Positions 22,275 through 33,945 of a DNA stretch of 64,000 bases are shown here, one piece after another (positions within the stretch are counted from its first letter, which is position 1; each line of letters begins with the position of its first letter). Origin of the DNA: Euryodendron excelsum (lineage: Eukaryota > Streptophyta > Magnoliopsida > Ericales > Pentaphylacaceae); NCBI GenBank assembly GCA_033060915.1, contig CM065398.1, positions 202,501-266,500 of the forward strand, read 5' to 3'. The notes beneath the pieces are model-generated. The model made no database searches and was not told the origin of the DNA. It was given only the letters and a program-made list of their open reading frames with translations. The position numbers were made by a program, and so were the translations under genes.

Positions 22275-24010
22275 TCTTTGCTTTCGAAGACAGAAAACAA
22301 TAACGTAAGAGTCCCATATTGATCGTCAGGCGGTCAGAGAGACGGACTTTGGAAAGTTTGGAAGACAAGATAATAGAAACGAATATTAGGCCGAAAAGGC
22401 CTTTGAAATCCAGTTTTGGCGAGAAAAGTGGCAAAGCTACCTAGAATTGGCAACTAGTGGCTCCTTTGGAAGAAATGGCTTAGCGCCAGGCCTGGGATCA
22501 AAACCAAAAATATTTCTAGTTCGAGCACTTGCGGGATTTGAAGAATTTGTAAAAAATCGAGAGGCATTGTGAGGAAACTAACCTAGACATTGAAGAAGCA
22601 TCTCTTAGGGACCACGAGGAATTACCGGAAGCAGACGCCGTCGCCGGAAGAGAAGATTTCGCCGGAGAACTCCAAGTAGTAAGTTTTCAATTTTCTGTTG
22701 ATTTTGATGTGTTGAATTCCGTTTGAGTTGTGTGAACAGTGAAAATTGATGTTTTGATATGTTTTAAACACTGTGGTGAAGTTATTTTTGCATTTTTAGC
22801 GCTTGTTTGATTGAATTTGAGTGATTTTGCGTGATTATGTGAATGAGATTTTTGCAGAAATTGAAAGTTTATTCCTACAAGCTTGGGTATTGAGTTTTTC
22901 AGCTAGATTTTTATACTGTGTGCCTTAGAAAAATGTGTTTAACAACCGTATGAAGTTTCGTGATTTTTCAAAAACTTTTGAATTTTTTGATTTTTTGAAA
23001 AATAGAAAAAGACTTAGAAAAATAAGAAAATTGGAGAAAATTGAGAAACTGATGAAATTAAGGGAGTTTAAAATTTAGAAAAATGTTGGAATATTTGAAA
23101 AAATATTTGAAATGATTTTGAAAAAATTTAGGATATCTATGAACACCATTGATTTATTGAAAAATGAAACGAGTCTGTTGGGAAGTTTGAAAATTTTAAA
23201 AGTGTGCACGAGTGTTGGTGCTATGTGATGTTGATGTGGTGGGTGTTGTATGGACCATTTTTGAACGAAACTCTACCGAAATTTTTAGAATTTGGAAAAG
23301 AGTTAGAAAAGGTTTTGAATAAAATTGTTTTGAAGGAAAAAGACAGAAAACCCTACAAATTTTAGAAAACTTGTTTTGACTTTGAAATTGACAAATCAAA
23401 ATGTGTAGGAAATTCATTTTGACTCAAAACTTGACCTTTTGAATCAAAATGTGTAGAAAATTCGCTTTGACTTGAAATCTTGAAATCAAAATGTGTAGGA
23501 AATTCATTTTGACTTAGAATTGGATTTAAAATCAAAATGTGAAGAAAATTCATTTTAACTTAGAAGTAGAATTTTTTTTTTTTAATCAAAGCGTATAGGA
23601 AATTCACTTTTACTTAGAAGTAGAATTTTTAAAAATCTAGGAAATTCACTTTGACTTAGAAGTGGAATTTTAAAATCAAAATGTGTAGGAAATTCATTTT
23701 GACTTAGAAGTAGAATTTTTTTTAAAAAAAAATCAAAGCGAATAGAAAATTCACTTTGACTTAGAAGTAGAATTTTTAAAAATCAAAGTGTATAGGAAAT
23801 TCACTTTGACCTAGAAAGGGAATTTTAAAATCAAAATGTGTAGGAAATTAATTTTGACTTATCACGTGAAATCTTTTTTTTTTTTTTTTGGTTATTTACT
23901 TATTTTATTTTATTATTTTTAACTGCATGTATCTTATATTAACACCTTTTACCTTGGCTTACCTTTCCAGGATGGCAGATGCAGGCGATGATGGTTCTAA
24001 GAGGAGACGC
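22275..24010 (+). pseudogene. A-copy aORF leader, 5' UTR intron and start codon, truncated
   Basis: This is the upstream region of an antisense gene running plus-ward from the PPT side. A donor (GTAAGT) is at 22679 and an acceptor (CCTTTCCAG) ends at 23970. The ATG at 23972 opens MADAGDDGSKRRR, after which LTR B begins at 24011. The paralogous copy (28437-33948, interrupted by C) has the same donor, acceptor and start. The predicted intron is about 1.29 kb, AT-rich, and contains tandem copies of AAATTCATTTTGACTTAGAA (23390-23870). Nothing of the coding body remains at this copy. Confidence 0.6.
23390..23870. repeat. Tandem repeat in the aORF leader intron, about 60 bp period
   Basis: At least seven imperfect copies of GTGTAGGAAATTCATTTTGA followed by CTTAGAAGTAGAATTTT and AAATCAAA. 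The equivalent intron copy at 33760-33830 has only about one unit, so the array expanded in this copy. Confidence 0.85.
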
Positions 24011-24959
24011 TGTCGCACCCAAATTTTTTACACTCGAGGAATACATACACAAGCGGGAAAAATACTGAACTCTCACATTAGAACTCACCCTCCAAGAAGA
24101 ATGAGTGCGACTAGGTTTGAATTAAAAATTAATTTGAATAAAAGACTTTTAGAGAAGATTTGGAGTCACCACCTAACTTGATTAAGGTGATTAAGGTCAC
24201 CTAAAAACTAAGCACAATCCGAAAACTACACTTAGGGTTTTTGGAAACAATTTTGAAAATACTTTCTCAAGAGAGGGTTATTAAGAAAACAGGTTGTTTG
24301 GTAACCTTTGGAAAACATTTTAGCCCTTTTTTTGGAAATAAACTCCATTTTGGTCTTTGAAAACAGTTATCCTAGGTTCGGAGGTTAGTTACGTGTAGGG
24401 AAGACCCACTAAGCCATCACCCTACTTCGCCCTTGCGGTACCTACATGTCTATTCACCCTAGATTTACCTATGAGAGTCTTCAACTAACAAATGTCCAAT
24501 CCTATCCACTTTTGAAAAGAATGCTTAAAAGAATGATACAAGATATGCAAGTGCAATAGAAAGATTTGATTTGAAAATAGATTTAAAAAAGAAGAATTGA
24601 AGTTTGAAATTGGAAAGAAAGTTTAGAAATTGAAATTGAGGATTGAAAATAGATTTTTAGAATTGGAAGTTGGAAATAGAACATAGAATTGGAGATTGGA
24701 AAGTAGTTATGGAATTGGAGATTTGAAAAAGGTTGTGGAATTAGAAATTTGAAAATGGTTGTGGAATTAGAAATTTGAAAAAGGTTATGACCGCACTCAT
24801 GAGGGTTGCCTATATATCCTTTTTGAGGAATCAGGTCAGTTGTAGTTCGGACAAGAGTCCAATTGAAAATAGAATATTTTGATTGGAAAAAGAAATTGAA
24901 TTGGAAGATTTGAAAAGATTTGATTTTGGAAAGCTTGATTTTAGGAAACCTAGACTTAA

Positions 24960-25330
24960 GAAAAACTTGAGACTTAGGAAAGATTTGACTCGAATGTTGG
25001 ACTTGGAAGATTTAGGAAAAGATTAAATTTAAGAAAGGTTCAAATTAGGAAAATTTTGAATTAGGGAAGTTTTTAAATTAGGAAAGTTTCGATTTGGAAA
25101 TATTTTGAAATAGGAAAGTTTAGAATTTAAGAAAGATTCAAAGTTTGAATTTTAGAAATTCTTGAAATTAGGAAAGGTTTGAGTTTAAGAAAAATTTAAA
25201 AACTTAGATTTGGATTTGGAAAGTCGAAATTTGGAAAGGTGTGGAATTAGGGAAGATTTGAAAGCTTAAAGTTTCAGGAAAGATTTAAAAGTTTAAGTTT
25301 GGGAACCCTGTGGTTTAGGAAGGTAGGAGA
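24960..25330. repeat. Purine-rich cryptic repeat block of B
   Basis: The shorter version of the GGAAAGTTT-type block found in all long LTRs of the family. Confidence 0.65.
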
Positions 25331-26922
25331 GTAGGAAGGATTGGGATTCCTAAAACAAAAGATTGGATTTGGTTTCTAAAAAGAGGTTTTGATTTTGTTT
25401 CCAAAAACAGAAGATTGGATCTAGTTTTCTAAATGGGAAAATTGGATTTGGTTTCCTAAAGGGAAGATTGGATTTGGCATGGAATTGGAAAGTGAAATTT
25501 TAGAACCCTAGATTTTGAAGACTATAGTTTTGATGTAGAAAATAAATTTTGGAAACTTATGATTTTGGTGTAAAAAATGAGATTTTGGAAACCTAGGTTT
25601 TAGGGCAAGATTGAAAATCATGCGTTTGGGAAGGAAAATTAGGGTTTCCTAATCGTTAGCTTTAGGGTTTGACTTGAGCTCTAAGAAAAAAGATTTTTGG
25701 AAAGTGAGTTTTTAAAAAGGAAAATTTTTGGAAGGAAATCCGAGAGAGGAGTTTTTAGAAAGAAATTTGAAAAGAGAGAGTTTTTGGAAGGAGATTTTTG
25801 GAAGGAGATTGTTGGAAAGAGTTTTTAGGAAAGAGATTTAAGAAGGAAACCTAGAGAGTGTTTTTAGGAAAGGAATTTTGAAGAGAGCTTTTTGGAAAGG
25901 AGTTTAAAAAAGAAAACAATTTTGGAAAGAAATTTAAAGAGAGTTTATGGAAAGTATGTTGGAAAAGAGATTTTTAGGAGGGGATTTTTGAGAAGAGATT
26001 TTTTAGAAAGTATATAAAATATCTCACTTTCCTAAAGCGATTCTAACCATAAGAAGGTTAGAACCACTTTAAGATAGTGGTTTTGAAAACAACAATGTTT
26101 TGAAAATATGGACCATATTGGTCACTTTAAATGTAACACTTTTCTAAAGCAACCCTAACCATGAAAAGGCTAGAATCACCCTAGGATTGTGATTTTGAAA
26201 ACAAGTTTTGAAAAAGAAGGTTTTGATGCAAGTTTGAAAATGATGTTAATGCAAGCTTTTGAAAACAAGTTTAAAAATGAATTTTGGAAGAATGCAAGAT
26301 TATGATATGTACAATGCAAGTTGGGGTCGTGAACATATAAGGTTAAAGGCTTCACCACATAATCAAGGGGACCGAACCCACGTAATCTCCGGTTAGACTA
26401 AAAGAAAGCCCCCAACATGGTGACCCTCCAATAGCCTAATCCTACACATGGACCGGGAAGTCCCTTGTTTCAAGCATGCAAGAAAGGGGGGGAAGAAGAT
26501 GGGGGATCAAAATAGAAGAAAATTCAAGTGGGTTAGGAGAGAGAAGAGAGGGGGAAGATACGTAAACTTAAAGAGAAAGCCTGTCTTGTGTCTTGTTTAT
26601 TTTGCTTTGCTTTGTGCGCTTTGTTTTTCTTACTTTGCTTCGGCCTTCGCTTCAATCTTCGTCTTGATCTTCGGGAGCTTGTCTTTGGTCTTCAAAGCTT
26701 CGTAGTTGCAGCAATCCAAGTCTTCAATGGAGGCTTTTAAGGCTAGTGTATGAGTGTATAAGAGTGTATGTAAGTGTATAGGAGGCTAGGGTTTGTGTAT
26801 GGAGGCTAGGGTTTGGAGAACCTAAAGGAGACTAGGGTCTAGAGAGGCTACAAGCTCTGTATATCGAGGAGTAGGGTTTTTAAACTGAGTTTGCGGATCT
26901 CTTTCACGCTAGAGGAGGCTCT

Positions 26923-26932
26923 GTATTTATAG
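26923..26932 (-). promoter_or_regulatory. B LTR TATA box
   Basis: CTATAAATAC on the minus strand, at the conserved position. Confidence 0.6.
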
Positions 26933-28436
26933 ATAAAAGAATGACCTGGTGCATGTTGCAGTGGAGCTAGGCCAAAACACCTTCTGGCGGCACTACTAGT
27001 GGCGCCAGCCACTTAGGAAAGTTTTAAGGTCAGCCAGCAACATATCTTCAGAAGATTTGGACGCCTGTACTAGTGACTACCATGCAATTTTTAGTCTGGC
27101 TTCACTAGGAGTGACTCCGGAAGGTCTGAGAAGGATTTAAGCGACCGGGAATGGCCCGAAAGGCCGGAAAAGGGCAGGAACTCTTAGAATAGGGTCCCAA
27201 GAGGTATTTGACTTGAAAAAGGATGACAAGGCTTGACCGAGCTATTAGGGGCAAAACGGTTAATCGGACCGGAAAGCTGCTGGGACGGACTCAGAATGCC
27301 CCGGAAGAAAACTCGAGATTTGGACACATTATTTAGAATGTTCCCAAAGGTTACTGATTTGATACCCAAAGTCGTTGTGGTAGGACAAGGCCACTGGCCC
27401 ACCAGGGGCAAAACGGTCATTTTATACCGAGTTTGCCAGAACTGACTCGGAATGATCCGGAAAGATAATGGAAGGTCGAGAATACTATAAAAAGCATTCT
27501 TGGGAGATTACCGATTTGTTAACCAAAGCCGATATGGTTCCCAGGGCGTTCAGATGCCTAGGGGTGAAATGGTCATCTTGATCGGAAAGTCTCAAAATTG
27601 GCCCGAAACTGGCTAAAAGGCACCTAATCATGCCGGATCATCTCTAGGACGATCTTGGAAGGGTGGACTTACCGTTCTGAGGACTTAGGTACTTTCTCGA
27701 GAAACATGCCAAAAAATGGCCTTAGGGGCAGTTTAGTCATTTTTCACTAAAGTGGGCTAGCAGGCACTAGTGTTGACCTGGGTTTTGAGTGTTTTCGCCA
27801 CTTTGACAGCGGTCCCGTGATACAGGGGTATGTTGGCAATTCCCTATATCGACCTATTTGAGAGTATTTTCGCTACTCTGACGGTTGCGATTTTTGTGAG
27901 TACTTCCGCTACTCTAACGGTTCGCCATCATTCCCGAGATTGCCTGATCTCAGGAAGCTGCTAAAGAGACTTAGCGCCTAAGGAATCAACTTTCTCAAAA
28001 GGTGTGCTGAAATAGACATTTCTACATTGGCGGGCTAGCAGGGGCCAAAGGTGGACCGTTCTACCATCTTGGCGACTTGGGGTCTCGTCCTGGTCGACGG
28101 GTTCGAAGGGACTTACCATTCCAAAGAAACTTTCTTTGAAAAACGTGTCGGACTGGATAGATTTACCATCTCGAGGAATCAACTTTCTCGATAGAGGGAT
28201 TGAAATTAGACTGGGAAAGAGGACTTACCGTCTTCGAGAAGACGCGCCTATAGGATTGGACCGAATAACGCCTACAAAGGCATTTTAGTCATTTTGCCTC
28301 TATTTGGGCCTGGTGGGCCCGCGAAGTGATGAATTGACTAGATTAAGACTAGAATTCTAGAATATGTCCATATTGACTTAAACTCAAGTCTGGACAGACT
28401 GTAGACTGTCGAACGGTCAAAAATGGGGTGCTTACA

Positions 28437-28453
28437 GCTGCCCCTCTTTTTCT
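28437..28453 (-). other. Polypurine tract next to LTR B
   Basis: On the minus strand AGAAAAAGAGGGGCAGC directly precedes TGTAAGCACC, the start of LTR B. It is better preserved than the tract at 22259. Confidence 0.75.
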
Positions 28454-28946
28454 GTCTTTGCTTGTCGAAGATAGAAAACGATAGAGTAAGAGTCTCATGT
28501 TGACCGTGAGGCAATTGGAGGGACGGGCTTTGGAAATTTTGGAAGACGGGATTGTAGAAACGAATATTAGGCCCAAAGGGCCTTTGAAATCAAGTCTCGG
28601 TAGGAAAAAGGGCAAAGCTGCCCAGAATTTGGAACTGGCGCCACTTTTCTTTGGAAAATTTGGCTTGGCGCCACTGTTAGTGGCACCAGGCTTAGGATCA
28701 AAACCAGCAGACTGCTGATTCGATGCTGCTGTGAGATTTGAAGAGTTTTTGGAGAATCGAGAGTCTTTGTGAGGAAATCGACTTGAACCTTGAAGGGGCA
28801 CTCCTTGGGGACCGCGGGTGATTGCTGGGAGGAGACCACCTTGCCAAGAAAGTCGCCGGATGAGAAGTTTTTGCCGGAGAACTCCGAAAAGTGAGTTTTC
28901 TATCCTATGTTGATTTTAATGTGTGGAACTCCGTTTGAGTCGTGTG
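28454..28946 (+). other. aORF upstream region and 5' UTR (B copy)
   Basis: Matches 22275-22734 of the A copy. It holds a candidate intron donor GTGAGT at 28891, after AACTCCGAAAA. The intron is interrupted at 28946 by solo LTR C and ends at 33944. No clear TATA box for the antisense gene is seen. Confidence 0.5.
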
Positions 28947-30306
28947 TGTAAGCACCAATTGTTGCCCACTCAGTAATCTCCGGCCTAACTGAACTCCTTT
29001 TCAAAACTCCGTAAGCACATTCAAGCCTAAATCAACTTTCAAACCCCTATCCAGTCAGTCAACCACTTCTCGAGCCCGCTGGGCCCAATAGAAGCCTAAT
29101 AACCAAATATACCCCTTTGGTCTCCAAGCACATTTTGGGAAAGTTCAAAATCTCTCAAAACGGTAAGCCCACCCTTCCAGAATGTTACTAATCATTCGGG
29201 CATATTTTACAAGCCATTCGGTCCCGTTCTGGTTAACTTCGATCAAAATGATCGTTTTATCCCTGAACGTCCCGACACTGAACAAACCCCACCGAACGGT
29301 GAAGGACTCTCCCAAAACCATCCCTGAATGACCCGGTACACTCAACACAACACGCCAAATCAATCCTGACCATTTTCAACCAAACCCAGTTAAAATAACC
29401 ATTTTGCCCCTAACAATCCAAACACGCCCCGAACAATACTGGTCCTAGGTTATTGAACAACGGATCTCGTCACGAACCCCCATTTAACCTAAGGAAGACC
29501 TCACAACATCAAACACCCATGACTCGATAAAAGTTTCCTAGAGCATCTCACAGACGCTCTGCCTAAATTACCTTTTTCCTCCGATTCCCTGGATTATAAT
29601 GCACCGTCAAATGACTTGAGAAATGCATAAACCAGGGAATTCCCGAAAGCTCATTCATAGATCTTTCCATCGGTATAGCTCGATCAGATAGATCGCTTCC
29701 CGAAACCCTTGGAGCGTCTCGCAGACGCTCCACCAAGGTTGACTTTTCCTCCGATTCCCTGATTGAAACGCACCGTCAAACGACTTGAGAAATGCATAAA
29801 TCTGAAAATTCTCGAAAGTATTTCCAGATTACTTTCCATTGGTACGGTCCGATCAAAAAGATCGCTTCCTGAAGGCCTTGATCATGCGATACAAAAATAG
29901 CTACTTTCGAACACTCACAGAACGTATCACAGATGCTCCTCAAAATTGTCACTTTACGCACGTTTCCCAAGACAATATCTCACGCTTCCAAACACCATTG
30001 GGACTCTTCGAAAATATAAAAGTTCACCGGAAGCTCTAAGAGAACATCCCGGCTGCGACCGATTCTCTCGAAACCTTCCCGGTTGGCTCAATTATCGAGA
30101 CAAAGTTTAAACGAACCTTTCCGGTGACGGAGTGTATGCTACATGCACCCAAATTTTGATCAGATCGACCAAATTTTGATCAACCGTCAAGATTTAACCA
30201 GTACACTGGGTGCCACGTGGCATTCTCCTAATGGAATAGTACTCACGCATGTAGGACATGCACCTATGTAAAATTTACACAGGCGCCAGTGTCAAAAAAT
30301 TTTGCC

Positions 30307-30314
30307 TATAAATA
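30307..30314 (+). promoter_or_regulatory. LTR C TATA box
   Basis: TATAAATA within TTTTGCCTATAAATACCAG, matching O at 11229. Confidence 0.65.
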
Positions 30315-31559
30315 CCAGACCACCCCTTTGCATATGGGATCTCAGAAATTGATGCGAAGCTCTGATGAAACTGCTCCAGAACCTCAAATCCTTACATATA
30401 TTCCACCCCTCCAACACTTAGGTTAGATTCTACCTCCCTCAAGCCTATACACTTCACCTATAAGGCCTTATACACCATTACACACTCCATTCCAGCCCCT
30501 CAAGCCTTTTTGAAGTCACTTAAGCTCCAATCAAAACATCCATTGAAGACTACAAGTGTGTTGAAGACAAAAGGTGGTATCCCTTTTACATTTGTGTCTT
30601 CCCCCACTCTTCTCTTCTTCCTCCTAGCCTACTTAGGCTATTTTTTATTTCAATCCCCATCTGCAACCCCCCATTCTTGCATGCTTGAGCCAAGAGGGCT
30701 CTTAGATCATGCCTAGAGGAAAGCAAGTGAGAACCACCGTGTAGGGAGACCTCTCACTAGCCTACTTTGAGATGGTATGGCCTAGAAGCCCCTTGCTTAT
30801 GTGGTGTAGCCTAAAAGCCTTGTATGTGATCATAACCCCTTGCATATTACTATTTTGATCATGTCTTGTATACTTGGCTTCATTTTATGCTTATTGTTAT
30901 GTTCTACAATGCTTACATTGCTCTTATTTTCATGCCATTTCCAAGCTCTATATTTCTTTCGAAAATGGTTCCAAGAGTTGTCCCCTTGAAGTTTAGGATA
31001 AGACCTTAAAAACCATGCCTTAGAGAGTTCCCCACTAACCTCCTAACTCTCATTTTGGCATCATTGCATTTTCACTTGCATAAGAGTTGTTTTCTAACTC
31101 TCTAATTTTCAAGGCTTCCATTCTCTCAAGTTTAGTGGTTCGAATGGCCCCATGGAATCCTCTCTTGAGGGATTTTCCTTTTATTTGGCCATAAGAACAC
31201 TCTCTTGATGGAATGGCCTCTTACAAAAATGATTTTCAAAACTCTTTTCAAAAATAGTTATCAAAAGCTCATTCTCTCCATCTTTGCATTAAAAATGGTG
31301 CATTAAAAAGTTGTCATCACCATGTTGATTTTTGACCCTCTATACTCTTGTCAAGATAATGGTTATAATGGCCATGAGGAAACCTTCCTTGGAATGGTCT
31401 CCAAACACCAACCATGTAAACCATGTTCTTGGCTAAGAGTCAAAATTTTCATGGAAATGATCTTCAAAAAGATTGCCTACCAAAGTTCATTGCATAACAT
31501 GTTTTGTTTTTCAAAACTCTTTCTAAAAGTACATCAAACAACATTTCAAAATCATCTTT

Positions 31560-31750
31560 CAATTCAACCCTAGGCTAACTTGACCCTAGTTGACCAACCC
31601 TAGGTTAACTTGACCCTAGTTAACCAACCCTAGGTTAACTTGACCCTAGTCGTCCAACCCTAGGTTAACTTGACCCTAGTTCACTCACCTTAGATTAACT
31701 TAACCCTAGCTAGTCAACCCTAGTTCAACTTAACCTTAGGTCACCTATAA
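31560..31750 (+). repeat. About 30-bp CCCTAGGTTAACTTGA tandem repeat in LTR C
   Basis: Five to six units of CCAACCCTAGGTTAACTTGA followed by CCCTAGTT. The first four are nearly identical. It corresponds to 12405-12735 of O. Confidence 0.9.
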
Positions 31751-33110
31751 TCATAGGCTAACCCAATCTAGGTTAGTATGCTTCAAGGTTCCAACTCATG
31801 AACCCTTTTTGAATGATCTTCCAATTTTAAACTATACTCATTACCAACGTTTTCTAAAACCTTCAATCCTCTTGAGATTTCAAAATCCAACTCAAAGGTA
31901 TTTCCAAAACGTTTTCAAGAGCTCACAACCCTAAGGTGTTCCTAACCCTCTTATGGTTAGGGACCCCAAAGGAAGGTGACACATCAAGAACAACCTCCAA
32001 GGTTGTTCATATTAGGATTCCAAACCTTTAGCCATTTTTAAAAACCACTTTCAAAAACTAATGCATCAAAACATTCTAAAGTCATGTCTCCAAGGTTTTC
32101 AAAACAAGACTTTAAAAACACTTTCAAGTTCTCTTGAGTCATGCTAAAGCATTTTTCCAAAACTCCTTTAAGTTGATTCAAAAACATTTTCAAAGCACTC
32201 TACCATCCAATTTCGAGTCAATGTTTCCAAAGACCTCAAAGTGTCCTAAACTTTTCCAAAAACCACAAAGTGTCTTCAAACTTTTTCAAAGACCACAAAG
32301 TGTCTTAAACTTTTCCAACAACCTCAAAGTGTCTTCAAACTTTCCAAAGGCCCTAACGCGCCTATTTTCCATCGGGCTCTTGCTTGAACTACGAATGACC
32401 TGATTCTCACCAAATGAGATACGTAGGCAACCTAAAATGGTGCGGTCATAACTTTTATTTCAACTCCAACCCCTTTTTCAAAAATTCCAATCAATTCAAA
32501 GTTACTATTTCAAACTCTTTCAAAACCCCCATATTTTTAAACTTCTTCCAAAAACTTGCATCATGCATCATCCATCCAAAAAATGATGACCAAACCCCAT
32601 TTTCAAAGCTCTAAAGTGGATATTAAGTGGACAATGGTAACCGGTTATTCTAGTGAGTGAACAAAGGGTGATTAGACATGTAGGTACCGAAAGGGCGGGG
32701 TAGGATGATGATCTTAGGATATCTTCTCTACACGTAACCAACCCCCGAACCATAGATTTCTGTTTTCAAATGACTAAAATGGAGTTATTTTCTAAAATGG
32801 CTTAAATCTTTTCAAAGGTTGCCAAACAACCTATTTTCTTAAAAAAAAACCCTCTCCTGAGGGAGTTTTCAAAACCTTTTTCAAAAAATCCTAAGTTTAA
32901 TCTTCGGATTAACACTTAGTTTTAGGTGCCCTAACTCACCTTAATCAAGTTAGGTGGCGACTCTTATTTTTCTGAAAAGCCCTTAGTCAAACCAATTTTC
33001 AAACCTAGTCACATTTGTCTTTCTAGAAGGATGAGTTCTAGTGACAGAGTTTCGTGCTTTTTATTTCCAAGCCAAAAGGACCTTGGACACCCAAAAACTG
33101 GGGCGCGATA

Positions 33111-33944
33111 GTGTGAACAGTGAAAATTAATGTTTTGATATGTTTTGAACACTGTGGTGAAGTTATTTTTGCGTTTTGATGCTTGTTTGACTAAATTTGA
33201 GTGATTTTGCGCGATTATGTAAAGGGAGTTTCTGCAGAATTGGGGGTTTGTTCCTATAGGCTTGGGTGTTGAGTTTTTTGGCTAGATCTTTATACCATGT
33301 GCCTTAGAAAAATGTATTTAATAACCATGTGAAGTTTCGTAATTTTTTGAAAACTTGGTGAATTTTTTACTTTTTGAAAAAAAGAAAAATGCTTAGAAAA
33401 ATAGAAAAAATAAAGAAAATTGGGAAATTGATGTTAGAGTTTAAAATTTAGAAAAATGTAGGAATATTTTAGAAAATATTTGAAATGATTTTGACGAGTT
33501 TTAGGACATTTTTGAAAACCATTGATTTATTGAAAAAATAAAACATGTGTTTTGAAAACTTTAAAAATTTAAAAAGTGTGCGCGGCTGCTGATGTCATGT
33601 GATTGTAACGTTGTGAAGTGTGCGGTTTATGTTTTGTGTTGATGTCATGGGTGTTGTAGGGACCATTTTTAAATGAAACTCTGTCGAAATTTTTAGAAAT
33701 CAGGGAAAGAGTTGGAAAAGGTTTAGAAATAAAATCTTTTTAAAGGAAAAAGACAGAAAACCCTTGAGATTTGACTTGAAGTTGGAAAATCAAAAGGCGT
33801 AGGAAGTTCGTTTTGATTTATCATTTGAAATCTTTTTATTATTATCATTTTTTTTTAGTTTTTATTATTTATTTACTTTATTTTATTACTATTTATCTGC
33901 ATGTACAGTATATTAACATCTCTTACTTTGGCTTACCTTTTCAG
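33111..33944 (+). other. Remainder of the aORF leader intron (B copy)
   Basis: Matches 22730-23970 of the A copy after removal of C. It ends in a pyrimidine-rich acceptor (TTACCTTTTCAG) one base before the aORF ATG. Confidence 0.55.
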
Positions 33945-33945
33945 G

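Larger units (their letters stand above)
24011..28436 (-). mobile_element. B: long LTR inside element A
   Basis: TGTCGCACCC to GGTGCTTACA in plus reading (4426 bp). On its right it adjoins a PPT and a second copy of the aORF leader (28437 on), so it is the 3' LTR of an element and not a solo LTR. On its left it abuts the A-copy aORF 14 codons after the ATG. No matching 5-bp duplication or second B LTR is found. The simplest reading is nested insertion of B into A followed by recombination between their internal regions that removed the B 5' LTR. It may also be an illegitimate junction. Confidence 0.8.
28947..33110 (+). mobile_element. C: solo long LTR in the aORF leader intron
   Basis: TGTAAGCACC to GGGCGCGATA (4164 bp; last bases TA where CA is expected). 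Perfect 5-bp duplications gtgtg stand at 28942-28946 and 33111-33115. The A copy shows the unoccupied site, GAGTTGTGTGAACAGTG with a single gtgtg, at 22730. It is plus-oriented (TATA box at 30307), opposite to A and B, and colinear with O. No internal domain remains. Confidence 0.93.
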
